From Nyssa sinensis (Eukaryota; Streptophyta; Magnoliopsida; Cornales; Nyssaceae), in the NCBI GenBank assembly GCA_008638375.1, contig CM018049.1:186001-250000 (forward strand): a stretch of 64,000 nucleotides of DNA, written 5' to 3'. The notes beneath the pieces were generated by a model. That model did no database searches, was not told the DNA's origin, and saw only the letters and a list, made by a program, of their open reading frames with translations. Made by a program: the position numbers and the translations under genes. This document shows positions 34,592 through 46,463 of the stretch, one piece after another (the first letter of the stretch is position 1; every line of letters starts with the position of its first letter).

Positions 34592-37475
34592 TGCTCAAAT
34601 GCAGCTCAAGTAGAACAAATACAGCTCAATTAGAACGGATACAACTCAAATAGAACGGATACAGCTCAAAGTGCCTGAACCTTCCCCAAGCAGTGTGGGA
34701 TGCTGCACGAGATAATCCGTCAGTCACCCACCCCACACATGGAGGCCCGTGTCCCCACAGCACACTACCGGTTGGGGTCAGTATCAGAGCGGAACAGATC
34801 AGATAAAATTGAGCGGATGCTGAGTTCTGGGCGTCCCACAGAGTCAGCTATCCATCTACTGATATACTCAATCCTGTAGTGGGCCCCAGATAAGACTCAA
34901 CATGACAAACAGAATCAAACAGACTCCAAAGGACAGGTAACAGAACAACAGACTTCAATAGAATCAACAGGATATAGCAAAAGGCAAGATAAAACAAAAT
35001 CATGCCATAAGTAATGCAGATCAAGAGGTATGCATGAAAGCATATGCATTTAAAACAATTCAGTGTATAAACAGTTCAGCATATAAAGCAGTTCAGTATA
35101 CAAGTTTAAGTAATACAGAAAATATACGCCAAGTCAAGAGTCCAAGTTACTCCTAAACTTGTGCTTATCTCCATTCACATATATCCCCCAGATGCGTTAG
35201 GTACCTCCATGCATATCCTCAATAACCATCATCCTGAATAATCATCATTAATTACAGACAGATCAGAATTTAACCATTCATATATTATTCATCACCTTAG
35301 GCGTCTATCGGATCGCCTAAGATAGTCTAATGACCTGCTATCCTCTCACTAGGTTTCAACTAAGACTATTATATTCCTTAATTAAGCTTAGTAGCTATCG
35401 GGGTTATGATATAAGTCGTTTGGACTCTATCGTTACCTATCAAGCACCCATTTAATCTTTACGCGAGGCATTATAACTAGGCACAAAACTAAATTTATCA
35501 TCATTGACTAGTAACCCCAAAACCATAAAAGATATCACATTTGTTAAGGATCATGGCAAACTGCAATTTAACATTTAATTGACAAATATTAGTACAGGAG
35601 CAGAGAAGTAATTACCTGATGTTGGTACTATCGGATTCGTTTGGCAACCCCGGAATCAGAATTCCAGTTACTGATCTCTCTCTTTCCGTAACATCTCTCA
35701 CCGTGCCATCATAACAGATAACAACATCCCGAAGGATGGCTATTAAGTTTTGAATAAAGTTCCAGGCTCAGTTAACCCTCTAGATGAACGGACAATAACT
35801 TCTCTACTTTGAATTGAGTGAGCCATCTTCCAATTGTAACTTTTCCAACCAGGTTGCAATACCAGCAACCTCCTTATGTGAATCAGTCCCTTCAATCATC
35901 CATCCAATTCTAATCACAATCTGCCCTTTTCAAGCCACTGTTTCAACCCATGAACGCCAGCCGTAAAACCTGATCAACAAATCCACTCCAAAATTACATC
36001 AACAAGACCAGTATTTAAATTCTCACTAAACTCAGCCCATCTTGAACAGCAGGTGCTGCCGCACTCCTGTAGTACCCACACTCACTAGCTATTTGAAATT
36101 GAAGCTCAAACCATCCAACACCAAGCATCAATCACACTTAAACCCTTCAATTCATCACAGCAGTCACAAACCAACAAGCTATACAAAAACAACACCTCTT
36201 GACCCAACGTGGTTCAGCCTCGTAGCGACTGCTACCCAATTCGATCACTGCCGTCCGCTTCTCTGCACCGCTATAGCCAGCATAATTCCCTTGTTGTGCC
36301 AAAATCACCACAATCCCAACTCACAATTACACAACATACAAATACATAAATATATACACATACTCCTGTTGCCGCACGCTGTTGTTACATGCCATTGCTC
36401 CAATAATCCCGGTTCTGCAGCATTCAACGACAGCTCCTCTAACCGGCTGAATCAGTCTTCCCCTGCACCGCTACTGCCGTCTCATTCCCAAACCCAATCA
36501 CGTATCAGATTTCTCTCTCAATTTGACCCACAAACAAACTGAGCTACTCAATCAAAAGCATCATCTCTGTTTCTGATTAGCCACAGCACCTGGCCACCAC
36601 GCACACACATATTCCTCCTGCACGTCACACATATACACATATATTTACCCCTTGTTGCACCGCTACATACATACACACACACAACAACAATAACCTGCTG
36701 CACCTTTCTCATCCAAACTCCATTGCTCAAACCATACTCACCCAATAACCAAATTCGATCCCTGATCCAAGCCTCTCTATATCGTCAACCGCACCAATTT
36801 GAGCAACCCATTACGGATCGCGTTGATGATAGCTCCATCACTCGACGATTAGAACTGGTCGAACGGAAGTCCCCCATTGCACACGATTTCACTCCCTTTC
36901 TATTTTTCTCTCTCTGTTCTTATTCTTCTCCAGACTTCTGGATTCTTCTCCAAGCAATTCATATATGTATACATGGGCCCCAATTTTTCTAGCAGCTTCG
37001 GCTGCTCCTGTTCCTCTTTTCTTTTTTCTTTTTTTTTTTGGCTTATGTATATCTAGGAGCTTCCATTGGCATCTTCCCACTTATATATATATATATATAT
37101 ATCTTCATATTTTATATTTTACCATATCAATATTTTATGTATGAGGACTCGGCATCATGATTATTTTTGCTGTATTGGTTTAATATTGTATCCCATGAAT
37201 ACGCCGATAAAGCCGGAAATTAATTTTTGCCAACATTGGATCCTTGTTAATGCCTCATTTATTTTCACATAATTGTTATAATTAATTATGCATATTGGCC
37301 TCATTTATCTACCTCAGGTTAATTATTTTTCTAGCATATTCATTTAGTATCTGAAGGCATTAAATCCCATTATGGCTTATCATATTTGAGGCTATATTGA
37401 TTATTACCTAACATAACCAAATTTTTATTAATTTGAGTACAGTCTACGACATGTCAGATTTTTGGGGTATTACAC
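34249..37475 (-). mobile_element. LTR, 3'-truncated, relative of the LTR at 1-1467
   Basis: The right end is TTTTTGGGGTATTACA, the reverse complement of an LTR start (TGTAATACCCC). The left end lacks the last 340 bp or so seen at 1127-1467. 34249-35480 is about 90% identical, inverted, to 1-1126. It has acceptor 34470 (TTTTTTAG), hairpin 34494-34509, donor 35615 (CAG before GTAATTAC), a pyrimidine-rich tract 36880-37060, and short AC-rich repeats near 36590-36690. A long open frame at 36042-36542 (+) has no domain and lies antisense in the LTR. Right flank CTTTA has no left partner. Confidence 0.8.
34552..34588. repeat. (AT)n microsatellite
   Basis: Same place in the LTR as the microsatellite at 835-879, but pure and of different length. 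Confidence 0.9.
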
Positions 37476-38145
37476 TTTAGGTCAGGCAGCCATACACAGA
37501 GCCCTTCCTTCTTCTTCCTCTTGCTTCTTCCTCTTCTCACTTTCTCTCTCTAGGCTTCTCTCTCTCTAATCTCTTTCTCTACCCGAGCACACACTTTCAC
37601 TCTTGTATTCTGGTTTTCTGATTTTGAGGTTACCCACACACAACACTTATAATCATATCACTTACTATTTTATTGTTTTCATTTTAAAAGAATTCTTTTG
37701 GTTGCATGTGGGAGGTGGGACCTTGTTACTTTATACATATGTACATATAACTTGCAATATAAGACATAAAAAGTGGGTAGCCCAAGTGGTATTCTTTTTG
37801 GGCTTTAAAACTTTGCCCCTTTTTCTGTCAAGGGTTCAAAACCCCTTGGCCTCACAATTTGGTTCCCTTTTTGCTATTTTTCCCCTTTATGCCTTTTTTG
37901 GCATTTAATTTATTTATTTTAACTTTTTGCATTATTTTCACTTAGTGATTTAATATTTACTCTTTCATGTTTTGATTTGGTAAATCGTAGCCGTAGATTA
38001 TTTCTTTTCAGAATTAACCTCATTACTTAAGGTTTTGGAACTATTCTTTTGGAATTGTCGTTTGTTTCCCACTTAAATTCCTTTTAAGGTCACTAATTAA
38101 AAATTAGTGACTTAGTTATTATTTAATCAGGTCAGGGTGTTACAT
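37476..38145 (-). mobile_element. 5' (U3) portion of an LTR
   Basis: It ends TCAGGTCAGGGTGTTACA at 38145. 37620-38145 matches 49860-50378 closely (TTCTTTTGGTTGCATG, GGGAGGTGG and CCCCTTGGCCTCAC boxes), so it belongs to the same subfamily as the LTR at 46041. A CT-rich tract 37490-37590 marks its promoter-side GA tract. It is cut at 37475/37476 by the neighbouring LTR edge. Right flank TGTTC has no partner. Confidence 0.75.
37774..37850 (+). other. tRNA-like module I in LTR
   Basis: TAGCCCAAGTGGTA (A-box-like) at 37778-37791 and GGGTTCAAAACCC (B-box-like) at 37832-37844. Antisense to the LTR, about 0.3 kb from its 5' end. Confidence 0.6.
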
Positions 38146-39352
38146 GTTCTACCTTATGGATAGGTTGAGAATTCAATTGCCAATATCTTGATGTGATTTC
38201 TTGTTAATTTCTATACCTTGCTTTGGATATTGGAAAATTTTCATGTTTCTCACTGTTGAGAATTTTTTATTCCACATATATGTACATCCCTTGTGGAATT
38301 CTGTTGATCATGATATTATTATGAGTGTCGAGAGTTGTGTCTGTTACAACGTCCATCTTGATTCTATAAATGCTGATGTAGACCTATGGGTCGGTGATTG
38401 GGAATGATGCCCAACATTTACTCCATGGAGGACATGATATATGTAAAGAGCTCTAGTGCTATTCAAGAACTCGATTGAGAGGTGAACCTAGATGAGTGCT
38501 TTTGAAGGTAGTTGGGCCCTTTTGATTGATAACATCTATTCTGTTAGTATTTCATATCTTTTTTTGAACATATTCTAATGATGTACTCTTTAGTAGTCGA
38601 TACGCCTTGCAAGCCTATCTTTGGATTATCTGATGATGCACTCATTGGTTATTGATATGTTTTGCAAGCTTATCCTTGGATTCGATTTGCTATCTTGTGA
38701 TCTGTGGCAGCTGACTATTATATAAGTCAGTCCCTATTATTGATTTGTTATACCATTTTCATCACTTATATCAAACTACTATGGGATGTGCCTTTTGGAC
38801 CTACGGGTCATTTCTAGTGATTCACACTTTTGGTGACTGGCTATTGTGATATTGTATCATTTGCTTGCCATTGTTATTATTCTTTTGTTTAAATTGACCT
38901 TGACCCACGACAGAGTGAGGGAATTTACTTACTGAGCTAAGATAGCTCACTCCAGATATATCTTTTTTTTTTCAAAAAAGGATACTATAGAAGGACCATA
39001 GGGCATACACTACGAATAGGTGCTACATTTTACGCACAGGTCATCCTTTGCAAGTAATGGTGGACACTTTTGATGTACTTGTAATTAGACTAAGAGTAAT
39101 GTAGTTTTATCTCCCCCATGTGTCCATGTCCTGGCTACGGATTTTGTATTAAGGATTTGTAATTTAAACACTTACTTTTATCATGGCAAGTATAACTAAA
39201 TTATGATGATGGTACTAAATTAACTAATGTCATGACACACATTAATGATTAATTAATTAGTGTTTGAGATCCTTTAGCGAGGGACGGCTCGCAGGCCACT
39301 GCCCCTAGGTCACGGGCTCCTGATCCGTACAGGGCGAATTCGGGTCGTGACA
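38146..39352 (+). mobile_element. 3' portion of a (+) LTR
   Basis: It ends GGGCGAATTCGGGTCGTGACA at 39352. Its sequence follows 28660-29810 (for example CTTGATGTGATT and GGGAATGATGCCCAACA/GGGAATGATACCCAACA), placing it in that subfamily. Hairpin 38934-38948 is a perfect 6-bp stem. The matching 5' part is not in the expected place, because a (-) LTR end abuts at 38145. Confidence 0.8.
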
Positions 39353-39964
39353 CAAACCTTCTAAGCCTGATTGATCAGCCTTTCTTTCTTAAACTCATCT
39401 ACCAAACCTTGGGGAGAAATCCTACTATGTTTGCACTCTCACAATGCCATCATAGAAGAATCAAAAGCAAAGAAAAGAGAAATATTTGCTGCTTTGAAGG
39501 AAAACAATTCCAAGCAAGGAAAAATCAAAAGCAAAGAAAAGAAAATATTTGCCCCAAAAGAAAGAAAAACATTTTCAACCAAGGAAGTGAGAAACAATAA
39601 TTAGAGAAAAATTAAAGAAAAGAAAATAATTACAGGGCGAAGTCTTGCTTGCTTAAGGGAATTGCCATATTTCAACTAAGTGCTCTTTCATAGGGTTGTG
39701 CAAAATAGATCGATCATATAGCAAATGATTTCAGACAAAAGACTTCTTCCTTACTTGTTTTCACCACATTGCTTCTTCATTCTTCACCCACTTCTCGAAA
39801 CAACTCCTCACAGGATTCCTTACATACTTGTTAGCACCAAATTACTTTCTCACTTTTCAATGTAATTCATTCTTGCTTCATAAGGGGATTCCTTATGCCC
39901 TATCCTTTTTAAAATCAACCCTCACTCTTCCAGATCATAAAAATTTTCTCTAATCAAGGGGCAC
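39353..39964. other. Host sequence left of a solo LTR; no gene seen
   Basis: Contains a short AG-rich duplication (AAGCAAAGAAAAGA near 39465 and 39530) that yields a Lys-rich open frame at 39371-39604 without a domain. It continues at 43097 after the LTR. Confidence 0.5.
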
Positions 39965-40508
39965 TGTAACACCTCGACCCAAATGAATTAGGCTAATTCC
40001 AAAGATGCCCAAAAAGATTCAAATAATAATACCAAGACAGACCGAGCTAGTAAATATAATATCAAATGTAATCGAGCTTTCATAATGATACAAAAAATAG
40101 TGGTTAGTGTACGAAATTGAGTACATAGTTCGAGATAAATTGTACGATTCACGGATTGAGTAACTATACAATATTTGAGTACACAGTTAATGTTGGTATA
40201 CGATAGTAATTTATAGGCAATTCCGAGTGCCCGGAGAACACCTGTACGAGAAACTGGGATAGTACGAAAAAACATGTATGTAGACATGTACATGCACAGA
40301 TGTACGTTACCAGTATATACACGTATGCGTATATGAGTGTATAAGTATATAAATATATGAGAATATATATACTAATATATATATATATACATGAATATAT
40401 ATGTATGTATATAACAATATATATACGTATGAATAGTGTATTATATACATATACGGTATATAAGGTGTATATATATATGTATCATAGTATGTATATATGT
40501 ATAATCTG

Positions 40509-40534
40509 ATATATATATATATATATATATATAT
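40509..40534. repeat. (AT)n microsatellite
   Basis: Part of a long AT/GT-rich stretch (40310-40545). The open frame through it is low-complexity (Tyr/Ile/His) and not a gene. Confidence 0.9.
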
Positions 40535-40780
40535 GCATGTATGTTTACATGCAAGGGGGGAGGAAAAATAGTGTCGACAGGTGTGATAAGTGTTATGGGT
40601 AAGGTGTGCGTGTGTCAGTGTGTGTTTATATATATTATACATATATAATATAAATATCATGAACAATTAAGGCTGAAGTCTAAAAAGAAACTAGAAAATA
40701 AAATATCAAGGGAAGAAGTCAAAGAAGGGAGGAAGAAAGAGAAAGGAAGAAAGAGAAAAAAAGGTGGCAGTGGATTTGTG

Positions 40781-40788
40781 TATAAAAG
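40781..40788 (+). promoter_or_regulatory. Candidate TATA box of LTR
   Basis: TATAAAAG about 0.8 kb into the LTR, surrounded by GA-rich DNA (AAGAGAAAAAAAGG before, GAAAATCAAAAAAGG after). It would put the LTR transcription start near 40815. No transcript evidence. Confidence 0.5.
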
Positions 40789-41659
40789 GAAGTGAGGTGC
40801 TTGAGAGAAAATCAAAAAAGGAATGAGAAGCTGAGAGTGAGAATCTTGAAGTCTGAGATTCAGAAGGAAGAAGAAGGGAGAAACGAGGAAGAAAAGTGAG
40901 GATCCTGCGAGCCAAAAGCTCAGCCCATGTGAGTAACTTCAAATATGTTTTTAAGATTTACAAAGCATGAAAGCTTAGTTTGAATACAGGAACTTAAAGA
41001 GCATGTTTTGGGAATTATTCTATAAAATGAATCAAGAAAAATAGTTTAAAAACGAACTAGAAAACCCTAGTTACATGTAGAGAATAAACTTTTGGGTGAG
41101 TGAGTTTTTGATGTTTTATGGAGTTAGAGTGATATAGAACTGATCTACACACTCCTAGAAACATGAAGGTAGAGGTTAGAGGCTAAACCAATGGCTGAAA
41201 ATCCACGAAATAAGGAAGGAAAAAGTTGGCTAAAGAATCGGATCTCACCGGAGACCCACTGAAATCCTCTTATTTGTGAAGCTCAAGTAGTTAAATTAAA
41301 AAAGTAATATTGGATATAGAATCATTATGAAAAATTAAGTCAAACTGCATTGAGTTTGATGTGAAAAATCGTAGAAAAAATGTCGCTGTCGCTAAAGGGG
41401 ATGACAGAATCCCACCAGAAAAGATGATGAACAGTAGACACGATACTACGTCGTTTTGGTCTACTTTAGTATGAAATTGCGTCATTTAGGTGATTTCTAA
41501 TTTTAAATTAAAACCTGATTTAACATGTTTGGTTACAAGATTTAGGAGGTTAATTGGTAAACCCTATTTAGAATGAGATATCCTATTCTAGATTAGGGGG
41601 ATTGTCTGTTGTTTGGACTACATGTAACTAAATAGAGAAAAATAGAGGGGCAGTAGCCC

Positions 41660-41732
41660 CCAGGAATCGAACCTAAAACGCGTACAAGGGTGGAGACTTA
41701 AGTCCCACGTGGGAGCCACTGTGCCATCATCG
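41660..41732 (-). other. tRNA-like module II in LTR
   Basis: Reverse strand: ATGATGGCACAGTGGCTCC (A-box fit), and 39 bases later AGGTTCGATTCC, an almost perfect B box. Antisense to the LTR, about 1.7 kb from its 5' end. Best match to Pol III boxes in the window, but no full cloverleaf. Confidence 0.6.
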
Positions 41733-43096
41733 CACATGTGTTCATAATTACCTAAAATAATATATATTATTATTTTAAATGAGTAAATTTAATTAAGGGA
41801 AATAATCTTGATGTCTAAATTAGTCAAATAAATAGTCAAGTTTTATTATTTCTGGCATTCTGGACTCAACGATGGAGTCTGATTTGTGAAAATAGGCCTC
41901 GAGAAATAAAGACACGTAAAAGTAAAAATGACCATTTTGCCCTTTTCAGTATAGAGTCCAAATGGAAGTCCGTAAAAGCCTAAACCGACTTTCTTCGATG
42001 TTCCAGACTCAATAATGGAGTCCATTTTACCAAAAGAAATACTTATAATATTGATATATGAAATGGGTTAAATTATAGGCTATACATATATAGCATTGAT
42101 CTGAGAGATATATTTCCTGATTAATAGGAACATCTAAAGGCAAGGAAAAGGTCAGTTGACCTTTTATTCCAAGGAGGGTGAACAGTTAAGAGGTAAGTAA
42201 TATCTGATCTCTGCATGTGGTAAAGTTCTAGCCATGTCACACGACATTTCTTGTTACTGCCATACTTGTATTTCCTTATACATTTAAGATATTGTTGATT
42301 CCACATTTCGTTGTTTATTCCAGTTTGTGGATATTGTTAAATTAAATTCTATATCTTGACCATGTGATTGTTATAAATCTATATATTAGGGGGAAAAGAA
42401 AGTCGGACCCCATCCAAGAGTGTGGCATGATGTTGGCAGCACTCCTTGTCAAAGAGAATAGATACCGAGGGGGGAGGGGCGACGTGTGCATCCCACATTG
42501 CCTGGTGAAAGATTTATATGTAAAACTGCATCTTTGACTAACATATGCCTTAGACCCGTTGATTCACATTTTGTGACTTGTTATTGTGACATCTCATTTT
42601 CTTGATTGGCTATCATATTAACATAACCTTGTTATCTTGGGTTATGGACTTTCTTATATTGACTTTGACCCTTGGCAGAGCAAAGGAATATACTTACTGA
42701 GTTTCCAGAGCTCATTCAGATAATTTGACTTTTTTAAGAAAGGACACCATATTTTAAAGTAGGGATTGAAATCCCGAACAGGCATAGAATGGCTGTAGAT
42801 ACATATACTGCAAAGATATTTTGATAGTGAAATATGGTACTTGCCTGTGTTCTCCCATCACCCCACGTCCTAGGTATTATTGTATTTAGAATTTTTGGGT
42901 CTACATATTTAAGAACTCTAGTAATATAAATGCAAAAATCTTATTAAGTCTTCTACTGTATATTTAATCATTGATTGCATGTTAACAACCCTCACGTATA
43001 AGTGTTAAAGTTAAAAAGGAAAAATCCGGTTTGGCAATTGGGTCAGGCCGTTGTCGCAATGCCAAAGCTGCAGAGGGTGGGTTTTGGGTCATAACA

Positions 43097-43951
43097 AGCA
43101 CTTTCATGTCAATATAAGAACATTCTTCTATTTACAAGGTTTCGCCTCACTTTTCCATTACCTTAGTAAATTCGCTCGCATCTTGGAAAAGTTTCTCATC
43201 ACTCATGTTTGCCTAATATCTCTTTTATTCAACGGCTCCATGTCTTATGCTCGGTTAAATATACAATCTTTTGTGAAAGTCATTGATTCTCGTTTTCTCA
43301 AATGATCAGTCTAAATCATGTTGAAAACAATAAGTTGAAGTTTCCAAAGGAATCACCCAAATCATTTGGAACGGCAAAAGTTTTTTATCCGTGAACTTAA
43401 AAATAAGTCTTTAGCTAGTCAAGTCTCCTAAGTCTTCATACCCTAAATTCACAACTCAAGTAGATTTTTCCAAATCATCCTTAAATATGAGCAACCTCAC
43501 CACTCGAAACCAAGTAATGATTCTTTTGACCTAAGCACCCAACTTGATTGCTAGTGATGTAAGGGCTAGTAGAGTCCAAACCAAAAGTTAAATTTTTTTT
43601 TAAATACTCATTTCACAATCTATCTGACACATTTTCAATTTATTTCCAGTCTGACCTTAGTTTGTATTGGCAATTTATCAAATTGTCCTTTGATGATTTT
43701 TTGGGTTTTAATAACAACATCATTCTAATCATTTAAGCATTTTATCAAACACTTAGTAGTCATATCAACTTCCTACAAGTTTATGAATAACAAGTAAATA
43801 GTTCTTGAGCATTCAAGTAAAGGAATCTTAAGCCGAGACCATGCTCCGAATACATATATCAACATTCTAGACAAGACATATCAATGGTTAAACTTGTAAC
43901 ATTTATCTACAAATCTGTTTAGCAATTTACATAATTTTTTTATACATTTTT
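43097..43951. other. Host sequence right of the solo LTR; no gene seen
   Basis: Continues the unit broken at 39964. Short frames lack motifs. GGGTTTTAATAACAACATCA near 43700 recalls LTR edges of Copia-type elements, but no ends can be set. Confidence 0.4.
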
Positions 43952-44503
43952 TATAACACCCCAACCTAATTAGTAAAAAATTAAGTCACAAATTAAATAT
44001 TAGGGATTTAAGAAAATTTGATCAAGATGACGAAGGCTAAAATAAAATAAATATATGATGATTAAGAATGGAACGTGAAGGAAATAAAAAAATACAAAGC
44101 TTCAACTAATGAAGTCGACATGTGAAAAACATGAACAAAACTTTAACACTTCGATTTATTAAATTGACATGAATAGGAATACAAGTGTAACACCTTGACC
44201 CGATCAAATAATAATTAAGTCGCTGATTATTAATTAGTGACCCTAAAAAGAATAATCAAGAAATTTAATAAGAAAATAAACGACCATTCTGAAAATAGTT
44301 CTGAGACCTTAAATTAATGAGGTCGACCCCGGGAAAATACGTCCTAATAACTAAGACTATGAATTATAGACCGATGCATGAAGAGTGAATATTAAATTAA
44401 AATTCACGAAAGGGAAAAGTATACAAGAAGTTAAAATAAATAAATTAAGTGCCAAACAAGGCATAAGGGGGGAAAATAGGGAAAATAAGCCAAAGTTGAG
44501 GCC

Positions 44504-44578
44504 AATGGGTTTTGAACCCTTGACCCAAAAAATAAGCAAGCACTTAAGCCCAAAAAATTAGGCCACTTGGGCTACCCA
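44504..44578 (-). other. tRNA-like module I in LTR
   Basis: Reverse strand: GTAGCCCAAGTGGCCTAA (A box like class II tRNA), a long middle including GGCTTAAGTGCTTGC, then GGGTTCAAAACCC. Overall size and order recall a Ser/Leu-type tRNA with a long arm. Antisense, about 0.35 kb from the 5' end at 44186. Confidence 0.6.
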
Positions 44579-45827
44579 CTCTTTGTGAAAAATATTACAA
44601 CTTATATGTATATATACATATCAAAATAAAGCCCTACCTCCCAAATTGGCCAATGGCCATTCATGTAGCATATTTAACTTTTTAAAATAAAACTACAATG
44701 ATATCTATATATGTGTTGCGTGTGTGATGTGAGAAGAAAATTAGAAATCAGAGTGGATGTAGGGGGCTAAAGAGAGGGTGAGGTAGAGAGAGAAAGTGAA
44801 GAAGGAAGAGGGAAGAAGAAGAAGAAGAAGAGAGAAAGGTTTGCATGCAACCCAAAGACCAACCCTAGATGCATATGAAGGAGATCTAAACCAAGCAAGA
44901 AGAAGGAGGAGGAGAGCCACTGTAAACGGGTAACAGCACAAAACCCACCATCTTTTTCTCTCAAGACTTTTTCTATATATAAGTTGTTTTAAGTTTTCTT
45001 ATATATGCATGATATTTAAGGTTTATAATCATGAATAAGGAGTAGGATTGGACCCTAAACAGCCTGAAACAACCCAAGAAACACTGAGCCGTATACAACC
45101 ACCATTGACAACTACCTTTAAAGTGGGTTTGAGTTCATTTAAAGTAAAGAGGCTAGTTTCACTTGGGGTCTAATCTAAAGGCCACAAGGGTTCTAAAAAC
45201 CCTAGGCCACGAACCAAAACTCCAAACGAAGGCCCCCAAAACTTGAGTTGCAGGTTCGGGTCCAAAATAGTATCTCTTTATTTGGACACCAAACTTGTTT
45301 TTATGAATGTGGCTTTGAAGCCCTTGAAATGGGGAACACAACAAGCCAAACCCCATGAATTTTCATGGAGAAATGGCCATTTACTAACCTGAAAACCGTG
45401 GGATTTGTAAAGTGCCAACCAACCTTTTGAGCCTAATTCAACCTCTCAAAACCAATGCCAAACCTTACCTTGGAGTCCTAGACACACTTTGGGGTGGAAA
45501 GCAGAGAGATTCGATGATTAAAACTTCACGAAATTGAAAAAAATGAAAAGCTAAAATTAGGGCTACAGTGCGAGGTGAAGTAAGGAAGAAGATGAGTAGT
45601 GGTCGATCAGGTATGGATCGGGACCCAACCCATCGCATATGTGGGATAAGTGGGACGACGCCCTTTTTGGGTGTTATGTTTTAAAATTTAAAACAGATTC
45701 AGATTTGTTTGGTTACACGGTTAGGTGTCCACTGATACCCCTGGCCGGAACGAGGATAACTTATCCTTAAATTGACCCTTGTCCACCATTTGCTTCTGGA
45801 ATACATTGAAAAATAAAAGGGGAGCTG

Positions 45828-45905
45828 TAGCTCCGCTGGTTCTAACCTAGGACACGTGAAGCCTAAGCCCAAAACCCCTTCCCTTCTACCACTATGCCAT
45901 CGTAA
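45828..45905 (-). other. tRNA-like module II in LTR
   Basis: Reverse strand: GATGGCATAGTGGTAGAAG (A-box fit) then TAGGTTAGAACCAGC (weak B box). About 1.65 kb from the 5' end at 44186. This LTR carries both modules. Confidence 0.5.
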
Positions 45906-46463
45906 CACATATGTGAATATGTTACATAAATAATATATGTATAAAGGTATAATTAATTAAATTAATTTAAAAATAGTAAAATGATCCGATGTCCAAATTA
46001 AATAAAGGAATAGTGTATTTTAACTATTTTAGGCATTCTGTGTCATGACCCGGAATCCGGCCTCTACGGATCCAGGATTGCGACCTCCACCTTTCAGCTC
46101 GTGTACCGTCCGGTGAGGCTTCATTTGAGCAACGACGCCGAACGGCTGTGCGATAGGGCCAGGATTGGAAAATTGCGGAAGCGTGAAAAACTTCTTTCCT
46201 TTCGCACGCCCGCTCGGTACCATCGCTTCTTCTTCTTCTTTTGAGCAATAAACAATTATTATACATTCAGAGCATACTAAAAATTCAAAGTTAGACATAT
46301 TACATATCCGTTGCCTCTCGTGCTTAAGTACATATTTGTCTAAAATTTACTACATCAAAATTTGACCAACTACGGGTCCCAGTACTTCCAAAATTCCTAA
46401 TCAAAATGGAGCTGCCAATCTCCAATGCTCAAATTGGGCAAGGCTTCCATCCATCATCATCAC

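Larger units (their letters stand above)
39965..43096 (+). mobile_element. Solo LTR, 3.13 kb, with imperfect TSD
   Basis: It starts TGTAACACCTCGACCC and ends AGGGTGGGTTTTGGGTCATAACA. Flanks GGCAC (39960-39964) and AGCAC (43097-43101) agree at four of five positions, suggesting an old insertion. It has a TA/GT microsatellite region 40310-40545, a TATA-like box 40781, GA-rich tract 40735-40880, tRNA-like module II 41660-41732, blocks at 41862 and 42005 (143 bp apart), donor-like AGGTAAGT at 42193, and hairpin 42699-42713 with two G.U pairs. The acceptor is decayed. No internal domain is present. Confidence 0.88.

Noticed and set aside
36042..36542. Open frame of 166 codons (+)
   Set aside because: It lies antisense in an LTR, is Ser/Thr/His/Asn-rich, has no domain, and its length fits the locally stop-poor C-rich strand.
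39371..39604. Lys/Glu-rich open frame as a small protein
   Set aside because: Arises from a short AG-rich direct duplication; no support beyond openness.
40307..40666. Tyr/Ile/His-rich open frame (-)
   Set aside because: Translation of AT/GT microsatellite DNA.
44504..44578. Functional tRNA gene
   Set aside because: A and B boxes are suggestive, but acceptor and anticodon stems do not pair well and the copies diverge in the anticodon region.
46024..46298. Two overlapping open frames (-) at the LTR edge
   Set aside because: They run across the LTR terminus and its TSD; no domain and no conservation as protein in sister LTRs.
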